A DNA stretch of 64,000 bases from Poecilobothrus nobilitatus (Eukaryota > Arthropoda > Insecta > Diptera > Dolichopodidae), in NCBI GenBank assembly GCA_947095535.1, contig OX352773.1:30215398-30279397 (forward strand). Direction: 5' to 3'. Below are positions 1 to 13,400 of the stretch, in pieces. The translations under genes and the position numbers were made by a program. A model generated the notes under the pieces. It had not been told where the DNA came from. It made no database searches and saw only the letters and a program-made list of their open reading frames with translations. Every line of letters starts with the position of its first letter. Within the stretch, counting starts at the first letter, position 1.

Positions 1-1126
1 TCGTACCACTGTAAAATTTTCAAATCGTACTTACGATGTCTAGTAAGTATGACATTCTAACTACATTTCAAAATAGATAAAAATTTTAAAAATTTCTTTA
101 AGTACGATTTTAGGAACAGGGTACAGTACGATTTATGAAATCGGTTTCCTAAATGATACCATTTTGAGGGTTTTAAAAAATGACTCAAAACATACGTTTT
201 ATAGTGTTAAAATTATTAAATACCAAGGAAATTATTGCATATGACATCTATCTGTAAAAAAATATATTAAAAATCATTCCAAATCATCCCGTATAAATAA
301 TATAACGTAAAAATGTCTTAAGTACTATGTTTTTGGCAACTGTCCCCTACTCGCATAAAAACAAAAAAAAACAATTGTATATATTATATTAGTTAGTACA
401 TAACAGGTAGGTGATTCTTACTTTTAAGCAGAATATTTATTAATAGTAAACTTAATTTATATAATCCCATAATATAACATAAAGTAATATTTCTTAAAAT
501 AAATGAAGGTTATATGCTCGTATATATATAAAGCAAAATCTATAAAAAAAAAAATCCATTTTAAATACTTTTTCTAGTAACATTTCAGTATATATTTATT
601 TATATTGGTTTGGTCCAACTTGTTTTATCTCAATTTGAAAATAAATAAAATTCTAATGTAAAATATTAAATAAAATTTTGAAATTATGTTGAAATTACTA
701 GAATTAAGAAGATTACGACCAAAAACTAACCTATACACATATATATATATATATTTGTAATATTTTAAGAAAGAAGAGGTTATGTCTAAATTTCAATTAT
801 ATATATTTATTTTAAGAATATCAAAATAAAAATATATAAAAACTGATAAGTTATTATTCTATAGTGATTAAATAAAAATTTCCTCAATTCAAATATTTTT
901 AATGGAAATAAGAGATCCACTAAATAAATATTAAATTTAGTGTTTTTTCTAAATTAAACTGACTCTGACCTATATTAACTCCATATATATGTATATACAT
1001 ATAAGTAAAATTTTGAAAAAAAATTTTGTGATATCAGTATTTTATATTTATAAAATAAAACAAAAACCAAGCAAAAAAAGGGAACTAGAAGTTTAATTAA
1101 AAAAAAAAAAAAATTAAAAATAAAAT
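1..1126. other. Upstream flank of TSPN-like gene 1
   Basis: AT-rich DNA with no supportable coding exon. The first 150 bases contain several copies of a CGTAC/GTACG motif in both orientations, suggesting the edge of a dispersed or inverted repeat cut by the window start. The last few hundred bases should hold the promoter and 5' UTR of the gene at 1127, but base composition is too extreme to pick out a TATA box. Confidence 0.4.
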
Positions 1127-4100
1127 ATGATTAAAATTTCATTACTAATTATTATAATTAAAATTCAAATTTTCTTATTTAATTGTAAAGAAAATAATAA
1201 TGATTATTCAATTGAAAATTCTATAGAAGATAATTTTGAAACAGAAATTGATTTATTAAAAAATGAAAAACATTTATGGAATTATCAAAAATATAATAGT
1301 TATGATAAAAAATTTTTTCAATTTAATAATTTTGGATTTAATAAAATATATTCAAAAAAATATACAGATAAATTAAAAGAAATTGGACGTAATGCAAATA
1401 ATTATACAATTGAAATAACATTTCGTATTGGTTTTGAAAATGCAACAAATAATAATTTTCATGGAAATATTATATTATTTAGAATGAAATCAACTAATAA
1501 TAATAATGATGTCATTATTAATAATAAAAATAATATAAATATAATAAAAAATCCTCAATTATGTTTTAATATAAGAATATTTTCTGATAATAATCCAATA
1601 AGTTCTTATCAATCAAAAATTCAACGAATCGATAATTGTGCAAATATTATTGTAAAAAAAAAAGTTAGTTATTAAATTTTAATATTTTTTTTTTTTTTTT
1701 TTTATTCATGTATATTTTAATATTTTGAAATTTTTTTTATTTATTTTTTTCGATTGACACGGTTTTTATTTGTATGCGCACGCATTACTTATTTATTCGG
1801 ATTAATCAATTTTAAATTACGAATTTACTAAAATTTATCCACCTTTTAATAGGGTATTTTTTTTTTTAAAGAAATTCGATAATCTCTATAGGTGTATTTA
1901 TTAATCGTGTTAATTGAGGAATAAGTGTTTTGTAGCCGTGAAATAAAGCCATACGCAATAAAGACATATTGACCTTATTTTGCTTTTGAATAAAAAATAA
2001 AATCATATCACCAAATTTTTCGCATATAGCTGTATTTCACATACAATTGCGAAACAAAGCTACATGGCTTTAAATCCTGTTTAAAAATGAAATCTATTCT
2101 CTTCAAATAAAAGTAATTTAAATTTTAAAAACAATAATAATTATCAATTTTTTTCTAAAATTTTTGTTTAATAGACATACATTATATATGTTGCGGCTCT
2201 AAGATAAAATTTCGCCGGATAAAATATCGCAATAATGAATTTTAATTTAATTGGAAATATTTTGGAAAAAGGAATACTCTAATTTTGAATCCAACTCTAA
2301 AATCCCTTCTCGCGATATTTTGTCCTCGCATCATTTTTTCTGGTGACATTTTGTCCATATGTACATATTTTAGAAAAAGAATCAACCCTGATTTTGTAAC
2401 TAAGCACAAAATCCACCCAAATTTAGAATCTGTCAAATAGATAAATATGAATATTCACTATTAAATTTAATAAGTATATTTTGTAATATTCTAACTTATT
2501 CCAATCAAATTTAAAAACAAACTGTGATAATAATTATAAATAACAATTATTTAGTCTGTTCCAAAAAAGAAATTTCTTTTAGCGATTTATAACTGCCTAT
2601 TATTTCACTTTGTTTACTATAAAATTAGAATTTGTATCAATGTTACTATTTAACTTAAATTTATAAAATTTTAGAAAACGGTATGGCTTTATTTCAGGTT
2701 TGAATGGGAAATATGGCTTTTCTTCGGATTTGAATGGGAAATAAAGCCATACACGAAAAAATTTGCGATATGGCTTTATTTCTCGTTCAAAAGCGAAATT
2801 AGGGCCATTATGGTTTTATTGCGTATGGTTTTATTTCACTGCTCCAAGTGTATTATACTAAAATGCGATGTTTAAATTTTAGAATAAAAAAAAAAAATTG
2901 TGTTTTTAATTGAAAATTATTTTATTTATAGAATGTGATTGATGGTAAATGGCATAAACTGGTAGCAAAAATTACACGACGTCATATTAAAGTATTATTG
3001 GATTGTAAAAATGTACTTGATGATTTAATTAAAGAAGAAAATTTTGGAAATTTACAACTTTTAAAAGCTGGAGAACCTCAAAATATTGAATTCTCAGTTA
3101 CTAATACAACTGAATTTATTCATGTGAGTTGTTCAAATGTTTTTTTTTTTGACTTATACAAGTGTGTATATGTACTGTATATATGTGCTTATATAATTAT
3201 TAAAAGTCAATATAAATTTTAATATTTACTCATAATCGAATATACTGACGATTTAAAAGATTTTTTTTCTTTTTTAGGTTGATATGAAACATATAATAAT
3301 AGCATCAAATGTCAGTGAAAATAATTTTGATTGTAATTCAATATCTGAACTTAATTATTATGTTCATTCGAATGATATAGATTTAATAAAAAAAATTACA
3401 TTTTATTATGAACAACGAGATTGGGATTCAAGTAAATTTTATCGTTTAAATGAATCATTTTATACAAATATTATTTTACCACAATCAATTTTAAATTCGA
3501 TTACATCAAAAAATTTCATATTTACATGTATATTTCGTTGTTATGAGAAATTTGATGGTCTTATAGCATTATTATCAATGTTAGATTCTATAACTGGAAA
3601 TACTATAAATTTTGGTATTATATCGGGTAAATCATTATCTTGGAATATAATATCAAGGTATCGAATTGATTATGAATATTCAAGAGGAATTTTAAAAAAG
3701 GATGTAAAGTATTATATATATATATTTGATTTAATTAATAAATTATGTAATACAAGAGATGATGCATTTTATATTCTGTAATGTATAGAAAGTATAATAG
3801 GAAGTAAAAAATATATATATATATATAGATATCGAGATATCGTTATGAATTGTTTTAACTATTCTCATTCTCTAAATACTAAATTATACTTTCTTACTTT
3901 TATAATACACTTCTTCTTGCATTAATCATTAAATTATTTCGTTTTTTAGAAAAAAAAAAAAAAAACTTTCTTACAAAAAAAGAAAAAAAAAAAATTTTTT
4001 TTTTTTTATAGATTTTAAATGGTGAATGGAATCATATTTTAATTATAATTGAGAGTAATAATTCAACAAAAACAATATCATTTTATTTAAATCATGAATT

Positions 4101-4359
4101 GTTAGGTGTAGAAACATTAGATGGACCATTTTACTGTTCAAGTAATTTACAACAAATTATTTTATTTAATAATATTACAGCAACAAGTTCAAGCACTGTA
4201 AGTTAATTAAAATATTAAATTTAAATATATAATAATTTTTTTTAATAAATTTATTTATAAAATATAAATTTTTTAATTTTTTAGTTTGATATAAAAACAA
4301 TGGATTTACATATTAATGTTAATGATGAGACTTTAAAAAAATTAAAAACTACAAATTAA
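1127..4359 (+). CDS. Secreted two-domain TSPN/LamG-like protein (gene 1)
   Basis: Function unknown; predicted extracellular. My splice model has five exons: 1127-1663, 2932-3123, 3278-3703, 4012-4197 and 4285-4359, giving 471 aa. All four introns are GT-AG and phase 0. Residues 1-20 form a hydrophobic signal peptide. Two thrombospondin-N-terminal-like / laminin-G-like domains follow (about 38-260 and 262-471). Each has an opening aromatic motif (FFQFNN, FYRLN), a central DGKWHKL or NGEWNHI motif matching the DGxWH signature of collagen TSPN domains, and domain 1 has the following VDC-like site (LLDC). Domain 2 has NLQQIILF, like the QQLLI strand of TSPN. There is no collagen, EGF or membrane segment. 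An AATAAA lies at 4401. The exon 3 donor (GTAAAG at 3704) is the weakest call; read-through would stop at 3781. Asn-rich, fast-evolving look. Confidence 0.75.
1664..2931. other. Intron 1 of TSPN-like gene 1
   Basis: 1.27-kb phase-0 intron between a GTTAGT donor and a TATAG acceptor. Most of it is occupied by an inverted-repeat element (1932-2845), which is richer in G+C than its surroundings. No coding potential was seen. Confidence 0.6.
1932..2845. mobile_element. Foldback-like element with GAAATAAAGCC arms
   Basis: The left end (GTAGCCGTGAAATAAAGCCA, continuing ATACGCAATAAA) matches the reverse complement of the right end (GGAGCAGTGAAATAAAACCA, continuing the same way) over about 31 bases with three mismatches. 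Inside, the short unit GAAATAAAGCCATA or its reverse complement recurs several times near both arms (for example around 2690-2790). No transposase is present. Non-autonomous foldback/MITE is the simplest reading; related structures occur at 25921 and 30374. Confidence 0.6.
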
Positions 4360-7300
4360 TTATTAATTAAATTATTACTTTTAAAATATATATTTATGTA
4401 AATAAATTTGAAAATATTTTTTTTTAAATTACTTATTTTTTCTTTTTTTTTTTTGGAATATACATTACCTATACTAAAATAGATAAGTTAAATCCCCAAC
4501 ATATTTCATTTTATAACAATATAGATAATCAATTTTATAATATTGATTATTTGTAATATAAATTTAATAATAACATATAAAATATTTTAATTAATTGCAT
4601 TGTCATTCATTTAACATTTTAATTATTGTTCTTAATGTTGAACTCAATTATAATTAAATGTAAAGAAATTAAACTTTATTTTATATTTTAATTGTACATA
4701 TGGAGGATTTCTATTTGAAATAAGGCAAAATGTAAGACCAAAGGTTTTTAAAGACGCATATTTTCCAAAAAAAAAAAAACAATAAAAACAGTTTACCATA
4801 CTCTGACTTACACAAAAATTTGTAATTCTATATGTATGTAATTCTATATATATACTACATGTAATTCTTATACCATAATTTGTTTTATATATAAGAAAAA
4901 AATATGAAAAACCAAGAGATAATTTTCTTCAATTTTAAGGAAAACCTGAATTAAGAAAACCTGTTAACACTTGAAGAAATATAATGTTAAAGTTTTAAAA
5001 TTTGCGTTTTACTTTGAAAAAACTTGTACAAATTGCCTAACTTGCAGTTGTCTAAAAATAGCAAATTGTAAATTTTCGATGCCTAATAGCTCTTAAACAG
5101 GGGGAGATACAAAAAAAGATATTTTATATTAATTCTCAAAGATCTTTCCTCCGTCAAAATTCCAAGGTTATATTTAAAAGCGTTCCTGAGATATAGGGAA
5201 GAAACAAAAAACCTTGCATAATTTTTTTTTCATATAACGGTAAATTTAAATACTAATGGTGGCTTCAGGCTATATGTATTTTACATCTGTCGCGCTGAAT
5301 TTAGCGTATAATACTAAAATATTAAACTAGCGTACAATAGCGTATGTATAATATAAACGAACTTTTGACATGCCAGATATGACATTACATATTAATATAA
5401 ATTTTATTTTTAACAGTATTCAGTTGAAGTGATCCGTGATCGCATGAAAGTAATGAAATTTAAATGAAGAAATTATAAAATTAAGAAATTTTAAAAAATG
5501 TAGGTTGATAATATAATTTTATTTAATTTTTATGATTATGATTAATTTTTGAATTTTTTCTAAAAGAAATTTGGCATAATTTTTTTTTTGTTAATTTTTT
5601 TTAATTTATTTAAAAAAACTGTCAAAATTTTCAGATAGGTGTGAACGTAGAAAATAAAAACTATGTGGAAAAATTTACATTATTGTCTATTTTTCTTCTG
5701 TTTTTTATTCAGTCATATCAGTAAAATACATATACATAATCTGAAGCAAAGTTAAATTGAAAAAAATTGTATAATTTTGATATTGATTTATAAAGCTAAA
5801 GAAATATTCTGCACTTTGGCGTTTTTATATTGAAAAAGTTGAACAAAATCTTTAACAGAAACTGATAAAATATATATATACATATATTTCAAAATAGGTC
5901 TTTTTCAAATTTTGAATGGTTCTACCTGGGTATTGGATACAAAAAAATTTTGTTTTATAAATTCAATTTTTTTTCGAAATCTATCCATAATTAAAATTTT
6001 ATTGCTTTTACTTTAACGGTGTAGAAGTTTTGTAAACAGACAGACGTATACGGATTGATAGAGTGAAATTGAATTGAAAAATATTCTAAAAAGTAATCTT
6101 TTAAGACTACTTTTTTAGATGCTAATCCACCCGAAAATTAAGTTTAAATTTAAATTAGTTACACAAATAAAATAAATATAACATATTATCTTTTTTTTTT
6201 TTTGATACAAGTCTAATTAAAAAATATCAATCGAGCAAAACGTAAAATAAATTACAATAAATATCTTTAATATAAATATCAAATTATTTTAAATTTTTTA
6301 TTTTTTCATTGTCTGTCTTACTATTTTTGTTAGGGTTTTTTAATCTTTTAGATTTTAAAATTTTTTCAACATTTAGCGCGAAAATTTTATAAAAATTATT
6401 TTTATTCAATTTTCAATTCATTCTTAAATTGCCTGAATCACAAAACTTCCGAAAAGGATAATAAAAATGGGATTAGAATAGAAATCATTGAGTATATCAT
6501 AAAATTTTATTACAAGTAAATAATAAATATTTAAGTCAAACAATATTTCTTAAATATTTTATTTATATTTCTTCTGGTTTTAAATTCACAAAAACAAAAT
6601 AAAATTTTGAAAGATTTCTAAAGCAGAACTTGTACCAGTCAATAAGCGATTGATAAAAAATAAAAACATAACTTTTAAATCAAGTTGATATTTTTTTTAA
6701 ATTGAAATACATAAAAGAATTTTTTTATTATTAATATACTCGTCTCTCCAACTTTGATAAAAAATTAATATAACTTTTTTACTTTAATTGAAGATTTTTT
6801 TGATTTAAATGAAGGCATTTTTATTTTTAATAAATAATCTTTACTTCAGTAATTTATGGTTAATAAATATTTAATATACATATATATTTTATAAAATATA
6901 TATATATATATTTCGATCACATATTTATGTTTTTGATATAATATGTATGAATATATGTATATATATATTTTTACTTTATTTATTTTTAACTTTTATTACA
7001 AATGTCTTCACTTTAAGTAAAAAATCTTCACTTAAAGTAAAAATGTGTTAAGTTAAAGTGACAAAGTTATATTATATTTTTTTTTTTAAAAATGAAAATT
7101 ATAAATACCGAAATATTTGGTTTATTTGACTATATGTTAATTATTTATTTTATTCTTATTTGTTAGTTTCAAATATAATAAAAGCTAATTCTATAATTAA
7201 CGGCTATTCATATAACGATGTTTGCTTTTCTTTTAATGGCTGGTATTAAAAAAAAAATTTTTTTTAACAAACTTAAATCCTTACATTAGTTACTAATCAT

Positions 7301-7403
7301 TTAATAATCTTAAGGTCTTAAAATAAATTTTCAAAATAATTTTTGTATATTTTTTAATATTAATGATACCTGATACCAGTATAGTTCTAAAGTTAATATT
7401 ATT
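4360..7403. other. Spacer between TSPN-like genes 1 and 2
   Basis: About 3 kb without a supportable gene. Bases 4720-6075 are a decayed dispersed repeat in reverse orientation, listed separately. The rest is AT-rich simple sequence, including TATATA runs near 6890-6970. The promoter of gene 2 should lie in the last few hundred bases. Confidence 0.5.
4720..6075 (-). repeat. Dispersed (GTCY)n-type repeat, family B, reverse copy
   Basis: The reverse complement begins with CTGTCTGTTTACAAAACTTC followed by TACACCGTTAAAG (about 6000-6060) and ends with a block resembling GGTTTACATTCTGCCTT (about 4725-4765). Both blocks recur, in the same order, in the copies at 16740 and 18640. The middle carries the shared TCTTAAACAGGGGGAGATAC stretch (about 5090). 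Strongly diverged, no open reading frame. An unrelated insert may be present near 5290-5350. Confidence 0.6.
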
Positions 7404-10400
7404 ATGAATAATATAATAATAATTTTGAAAATTTATATTATTATAATAATTTTTAAATCAATTAATAATAATAATATTGATATAAATTTAAAAACAGATA
7501 AATATTATAAAATTCCAGAAATAAATATATTAAAAATTAGTGAATATTTTTCAAAATATAAAAAAATTACAAAAAATGATGAAACATTTTATCAATTTAA
7601 TATAAATAATGGTTTTAATCAAAATATAACTTTAAATGAAAATGAAATTTTTTATATACCAAATGAATTTGGTATTAAAATAATATTTCGTTATGGATAC
7701 GATATCATATTTAAACAATTTTATGGAAATATAACATTATTAGATATTATTTCAAATATCGATCAACAACGTATTTGTATTAAATTGGATTTAAAAAAAA
7801 AATATGAAAATATAAAATTTATATCAAAATTTCAAACAAATTTAAAGGATTGTTTTTATATTCCAGTAATAAAAGAGGTGTGTGTGTGTATGTCTATGTG
7901 TGTGTTTGTTGAGTAAATTTGATATTTTTATTAAAAAAAAAAAAAATGAATTATTATACGAGTACATAAAAAATATATTAATTTTAAGGATATTGCTGAT
8001 GGTAGATGGCATATTATACAAATTATATACAATAAAAATTTTAAAAAAGTGTTAATTGATTGTAAATTAAAAACTGAATTAAATCATATCGAATTAAAAG
8101 AAAATTTATTCTTTAAAATGAATAATACTTATAATGTGATTATTAGTAAAGCCGAAACAGAATATTTATCTCAAGTAAATTATTTTATATATATACGTAT
8201 ATACAAATTTAATTTTCATTTATTTATTAATTTTAATTTTTTTTAAAGGTTCATATTAAAAATATTAATATAAGTCCAATTTCTGCTAAATTTATTACAA
8301 ATTGTGATCCATCAAATATGAATGATATTAAAATGAAACATCATTTAGAAATAAATAAATATTTTGATTTTTCAAAAGAACATCATGATTGGAATAATGA
8401 TTTATTTTATCGATTTTTGAATAGTTCTATACAAATGACCTTGTTAATACCAAATATTCTTACAATAAAACAATATCAAAAAGATTTAAATTGGACATTT
8501 CATATTATATTTCGTTTTTATAATTTATCAACAACACAAACACAAACAACAACAAGAAATCAAATATCATTTTTATCAATGTATGATTTAAAATGTAATC
8601 GAACTATTGATTTTGGTTTATTTAATAAAACATTTCTTATATGGAATTATATTTCTCACAATAAATTTGGTATAAAAAAGAAACTACAGACTAAATTAAA
8701 ATATCCAGTAAGTATATAATTAATATATATATATAATTGAAAAGTTTTTATATCTAAAGTTTAATAATTTAATGATTGTCGGAAAAAAAAATTTTTTTTT
8801 TTAAAAAGTTACCGTAAATTTCAATAATACTTGAGTATATATTTAAGATGTGGCCTATAATTACATTTTTTAAAATTTTCATGTAAAAATCTTAAGTTTT
8901 GACTCCTCCTCCGTTTGTAACACCTCGAAATAAGCGAGCTAGATATACCTTCAAAGGTATGGATCGGATCAGAAAAAAATTCTAAGACTTTAAAGCCATG
9001 TCCGTCCGTCCGTCCGTCCGCCAGCACGCTAACTCAAAAACTAAGAAAGCTAGAATCTTGAAATTTACACAAAATATTTTGGGAGTAATTTGTAGGTTCC
9101 CTATTTTTTTGGTTGAGTTTGGACCAAGCCTTAGGATAGCTCTCGAACACCTAACTTTTAGATCCCCACATTTTTTTTGCAATAGAGCTATGAAATTTTA
9201 ACTACTGATAGATCTCACAAAAATATTAATTTTATTTTTAATAACTTTCTTTTGTACCCCCACCCGTTACGGAGCTACAGCTCCCCAAAGGTTCAAAAAA
9301 GCTCTATATTTAAATTGTTATAGCACAAGTTGTGTAACGTATACTTTTATTAGCTTTAAAAGTACATATACAATAAATATATATTTGTGGCGTACGGTGT
9401 CTTAATTTACCGTTATGCGAAACTCAAATTTTGCAAAATCCTTTAAACCTTCTGTCTTCTAAACGGTTTAAGTTGGAAACTTGAAATTTTGACAGAAGTT
9501 AGATCTTTAAAAATAAGTATGAGTCATTTCAGAAATTGTTTTTGTATCACCCCCCGTTTAGGAGCTGTAAGGGGTCAAAAACTGAAAATTTCCTATTTTT
9601 AAACACCTGTAACTTGAACACCTGTTAAAAATTTTTTGAAGTAATACACAAAAATTAAAGCTTCAATATTATACTCTTATTTCTGTTAACAACTTTTTTT
9701 AATAATATAGGGTTACTTTATAATTGACGAAAGTGTTATTTGATTTTTTCAAATTTTCTAACAAATTTGTTTAAAACGAATTTTTTCCATTTTGTTTTAC
9801 TCGATAATTTGAAATTGTTGAGGATATAATGCGTAGTACAAAAAAATGTAAATAAATAAACAACATAACGGTTGCTTGAAGAATTTTTATTTTCTTATAT
9901 GATATTGATATATATACATACTTATATAATATCATGTTTATTTACATATCGTATATGCCACTAGTGAGTGAATGATAAGAGTATATATGTATATTATATA
10001 GTGCCGTATTTACATACATATATGTATTTTATTGTACTTATAAGAAATTATTCTGTCAATGGAATATTTAAATATAATATAATATTTAAAATTATATTTA
10101 CTGTTTTGTACTTAGTAAATTTAATATACATTTACCGCTTAGTATTAAATGGTACTATAGAATATTTGAAAAAGTTTTGGATTGACAATCGTTATGTGGA
10201 AGGTTAGAATCTGCTTTTGAAGAATGTACATATAAACATATAGTTTGAATATATGTACAACCCATAGTTTTAGAAATTATAAAATTCACCCAAATTATTT
10301 TAAAATACTAAAATATTAAAAAAATAATATTGTAGGCAGAGTGACTGTGAACATACTAACGGTTCGTACGGGTATCTAAGAGTTGACAAAGTCAACTGTA

Positions 10401-13400
10401 TTCTTCCTCGTTTTTTCTATATATTATAAAAGTTTATAGAATGAAACTTGTATAACTTAACTTATAACTATATGTATATGTACATGAAACTACATCCAGA
10501 TAATAAATAATACATATGTAGATAGTATAAATATAAAATCATTAGTTCAGGTTAACTGCTATTATATAGCAAGAGTTTGAGACTTTACTTTAAGATCGTC
10601 GTTTATCTCTTATATATTTTATGTTTTAAAAATTTGAGAATTTGTTGTTTTATTTTTTAAAAATTTAAAAAAAAAAAAGGACATTTTTAGAAACAATTAG
10701 GATAAAAAAAAAAGGTTATACACTCAATTAAACACATATTCAGCTTTTGAAAAATATTTTTTTCTCATTTTTTTTTTTTTTTTTTTTTGTTATTAATTTA
10801 AAAGGGGTTTAGAATAGAACTTTCAAATAGATCTAATATTTTTTTTTTCAAAACACATTTATATTCTCAACATACATATATATACATAAAAAAAAAATAT
10901 AACTTTTTTATACCAGATTTTAAATGGCGTGTGGCAAAAAATTACAATAAAATTTGTTAACGTTCAGACAAGTAAAAAGGGTAAAAAACCAATTACATCA
11001 AAAAGAGTTATTAAATTTTATTCTAATAATAATTTAATTGGACATCAAGATTTATCAGAAAAAATCAATTGTTATTTTTCAAATAATTTACAACATATTA
11101 CTATATTTAAAAATCATTCTAACAATTATTTATCAATGGTAGGTATATATGTATAATATGTGATTTAATTTACATCAATTTTGTTTTCGCCAAAAAAAAA
11201 AAAAAATTAAGTGATTTTAAAATTTTTTTTGTTTCTTTTTTTACTTTTAGATTGATGTTAAAAAGATGGAAATATATACTGATAATATCATATATGTATG
11301 TTAAACTAAAAAATACTTAAATATATTTTAAAAGAAATTTTAAATTAAAATTCTTTTTCTAGGAATTCAATATATTAAAATATTTTAATTTAGAGGAATT
11401 TATGGAAGAAACTGAAAATTCTGGAAAATATTATAGTCTTTCCAATCAATTGAATTTAGAACAAAAAATTAAATTAAATTTTAATAAAAAATCAATTTTA
11501 TTTTTACTTGAAATTGAATTTAGAAATAAATTTTCATTATATGCAACTTGTGGTGATCGTATTGATATTCTTCAAATTAGAAATTCTGTATCAAATCACA
11601 CATTTGTTATAACAACTGAAAATGGTATTGGTAATCCAGCATATAATTCAACAAAATACAGAATTATTCAAACTTTATATAATTTTAATTCAAACAATTT
11701 ATTTAATGTTCATTTAATAACAAATCAAGTACGTATAATATCTATATATATATATATATATTACTTTAAAATACAGAGTGTTCTAATAATGAATGATTGT
11801 ATTATATAGAATATGATAAAGAAAAAGAATATGTATAAAAAAGTTGTACAATAATGTTTGTGTTCCTTTTACACAAAAATAGTAGTTGAGAAGAGTTGTT
11901 TTGTTGTGAGTATAGTTCGTAAATAGAACGGTAATTTAACATAACGGTATTTACTTCTATCTGTTCTTTCTGAAAGACTCGTATATAGTTGGGAGTAGAA
12001 AAAGAGTAGTTTTACTCAGTAAAAGGAAAGGAAACATTATATTATGTTATTTACATAATAATAAACAGTTTTCTATCGCTTATATCTATATATTTTTTTT
12101 TTTTTGATATTTTAAACTCTTTTTTTATTTACCATTACCTATATTCTGTTATTCTGTACAGAACCTATATTTACTTAATATACATATTATACAATCTAAT
12201 AAAAATTAAATATATTTTTATTTCTATAGAAATTTATTGATGGGAATTTTCATCGTTTACAAATTTTTATTTCAAAAAATTCAATTTCTTATCAATTTGC
12301 TGATTGTTCTGAGATCATATTATCTGAACCAATAAAAAATTATGATATTAACAATTTAGAATATTTTAAAAGTATTAAATCTCATGTGATAACCTTAGCT
12401 AAATCCTATTTACCAAATACAAACCATCATAAAAATGGAGTAAGTAAAAAATAAAAAATATATTTTTATTTCAATTTTAAAAACCTTTTAAATTCTACTA
12501 AAATAAAAAGAATTTTTTTTTTTTGTTTCTTTTTTTTTTTTTTTTTTTGTTTTTCAGATCGATATAAAATCTATAAAATTAATTGATATTACCGGAAAAA
12601 ATGAAACAACAGCAGCAGCAACAGCAGCAGCAGGAGTAGCAACATGTGTTCATAATGAATTGATTTCAAATAAACAATTTCAAATTGATTTTTCAAAAAA
12701 TTTTCCAATCAATAATCAGTTATTCGATACAAATAGTAAAATATTATTTTATAGATTTAATTCATATTTTGAAATTGAACAAAATTTTCCAAATTCATTT
12801 ATAAAAAATTATTTACAAAAAAATTTAACATTCGATTTAACATTTCGACATAATGGTAGTATTAAAGGTGAATTTACATTTTTTCAAATAACCGATGCTA
12901 ACTATGGTAATAAAATCATTTTTTCATCATTAACAAATTTTTCACAGATGAAAAATTTACAAGAATTTTTACATTTAGAAATTTTAAGATATGACCATGA
13001 AAAAAATGAACGCATTTATATTGAAATAAAATTAGAAAAAATAAATGTAAGATATTTTTTTTTTTTTTGAATAAAATCAATATTAAAATATGTATTATTT
13101 ATTATTAATAAAAATAAAACAAAAAAAATAAATAAATAAATAAATAAATAAATGAAATTATTTGCAGATTTTTGATGGAAATTGGCATAACATTATAATT
13201 GAAATAAATTATTATAAGCCTGGTAAAAGAAAGTTATATCACCCACATAATATAAATATTCAAATTATTAAAATTTGGGTTGATTGTAATATAATTTCAA
13301 AAGAAGAAATGTATGGTTATGGACAAATTTATACAAAACTTCAACATATTTTATTTTTAAAAAATAATTTAAATCGAACAATATCAGATGTAAGTTTAAA

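Noticed and set aside
3704..3781. Read-through of exon 3 of TSPN-like gene 1 as the true gene end
   Set aside because: A phase-0 donor at 3704 joins to an exon at 4012 that supplies the expected NGEWNH half-domain, so termination at 3781 would truncate the second domain. It remains possible as an isoform.
8998..9201. Overlapping open frames on both strands
   Set aside because: They translate the (GTCC)n block and flanks of a dispersed repeat that recurs inverted at 22600-22950; not a gene.
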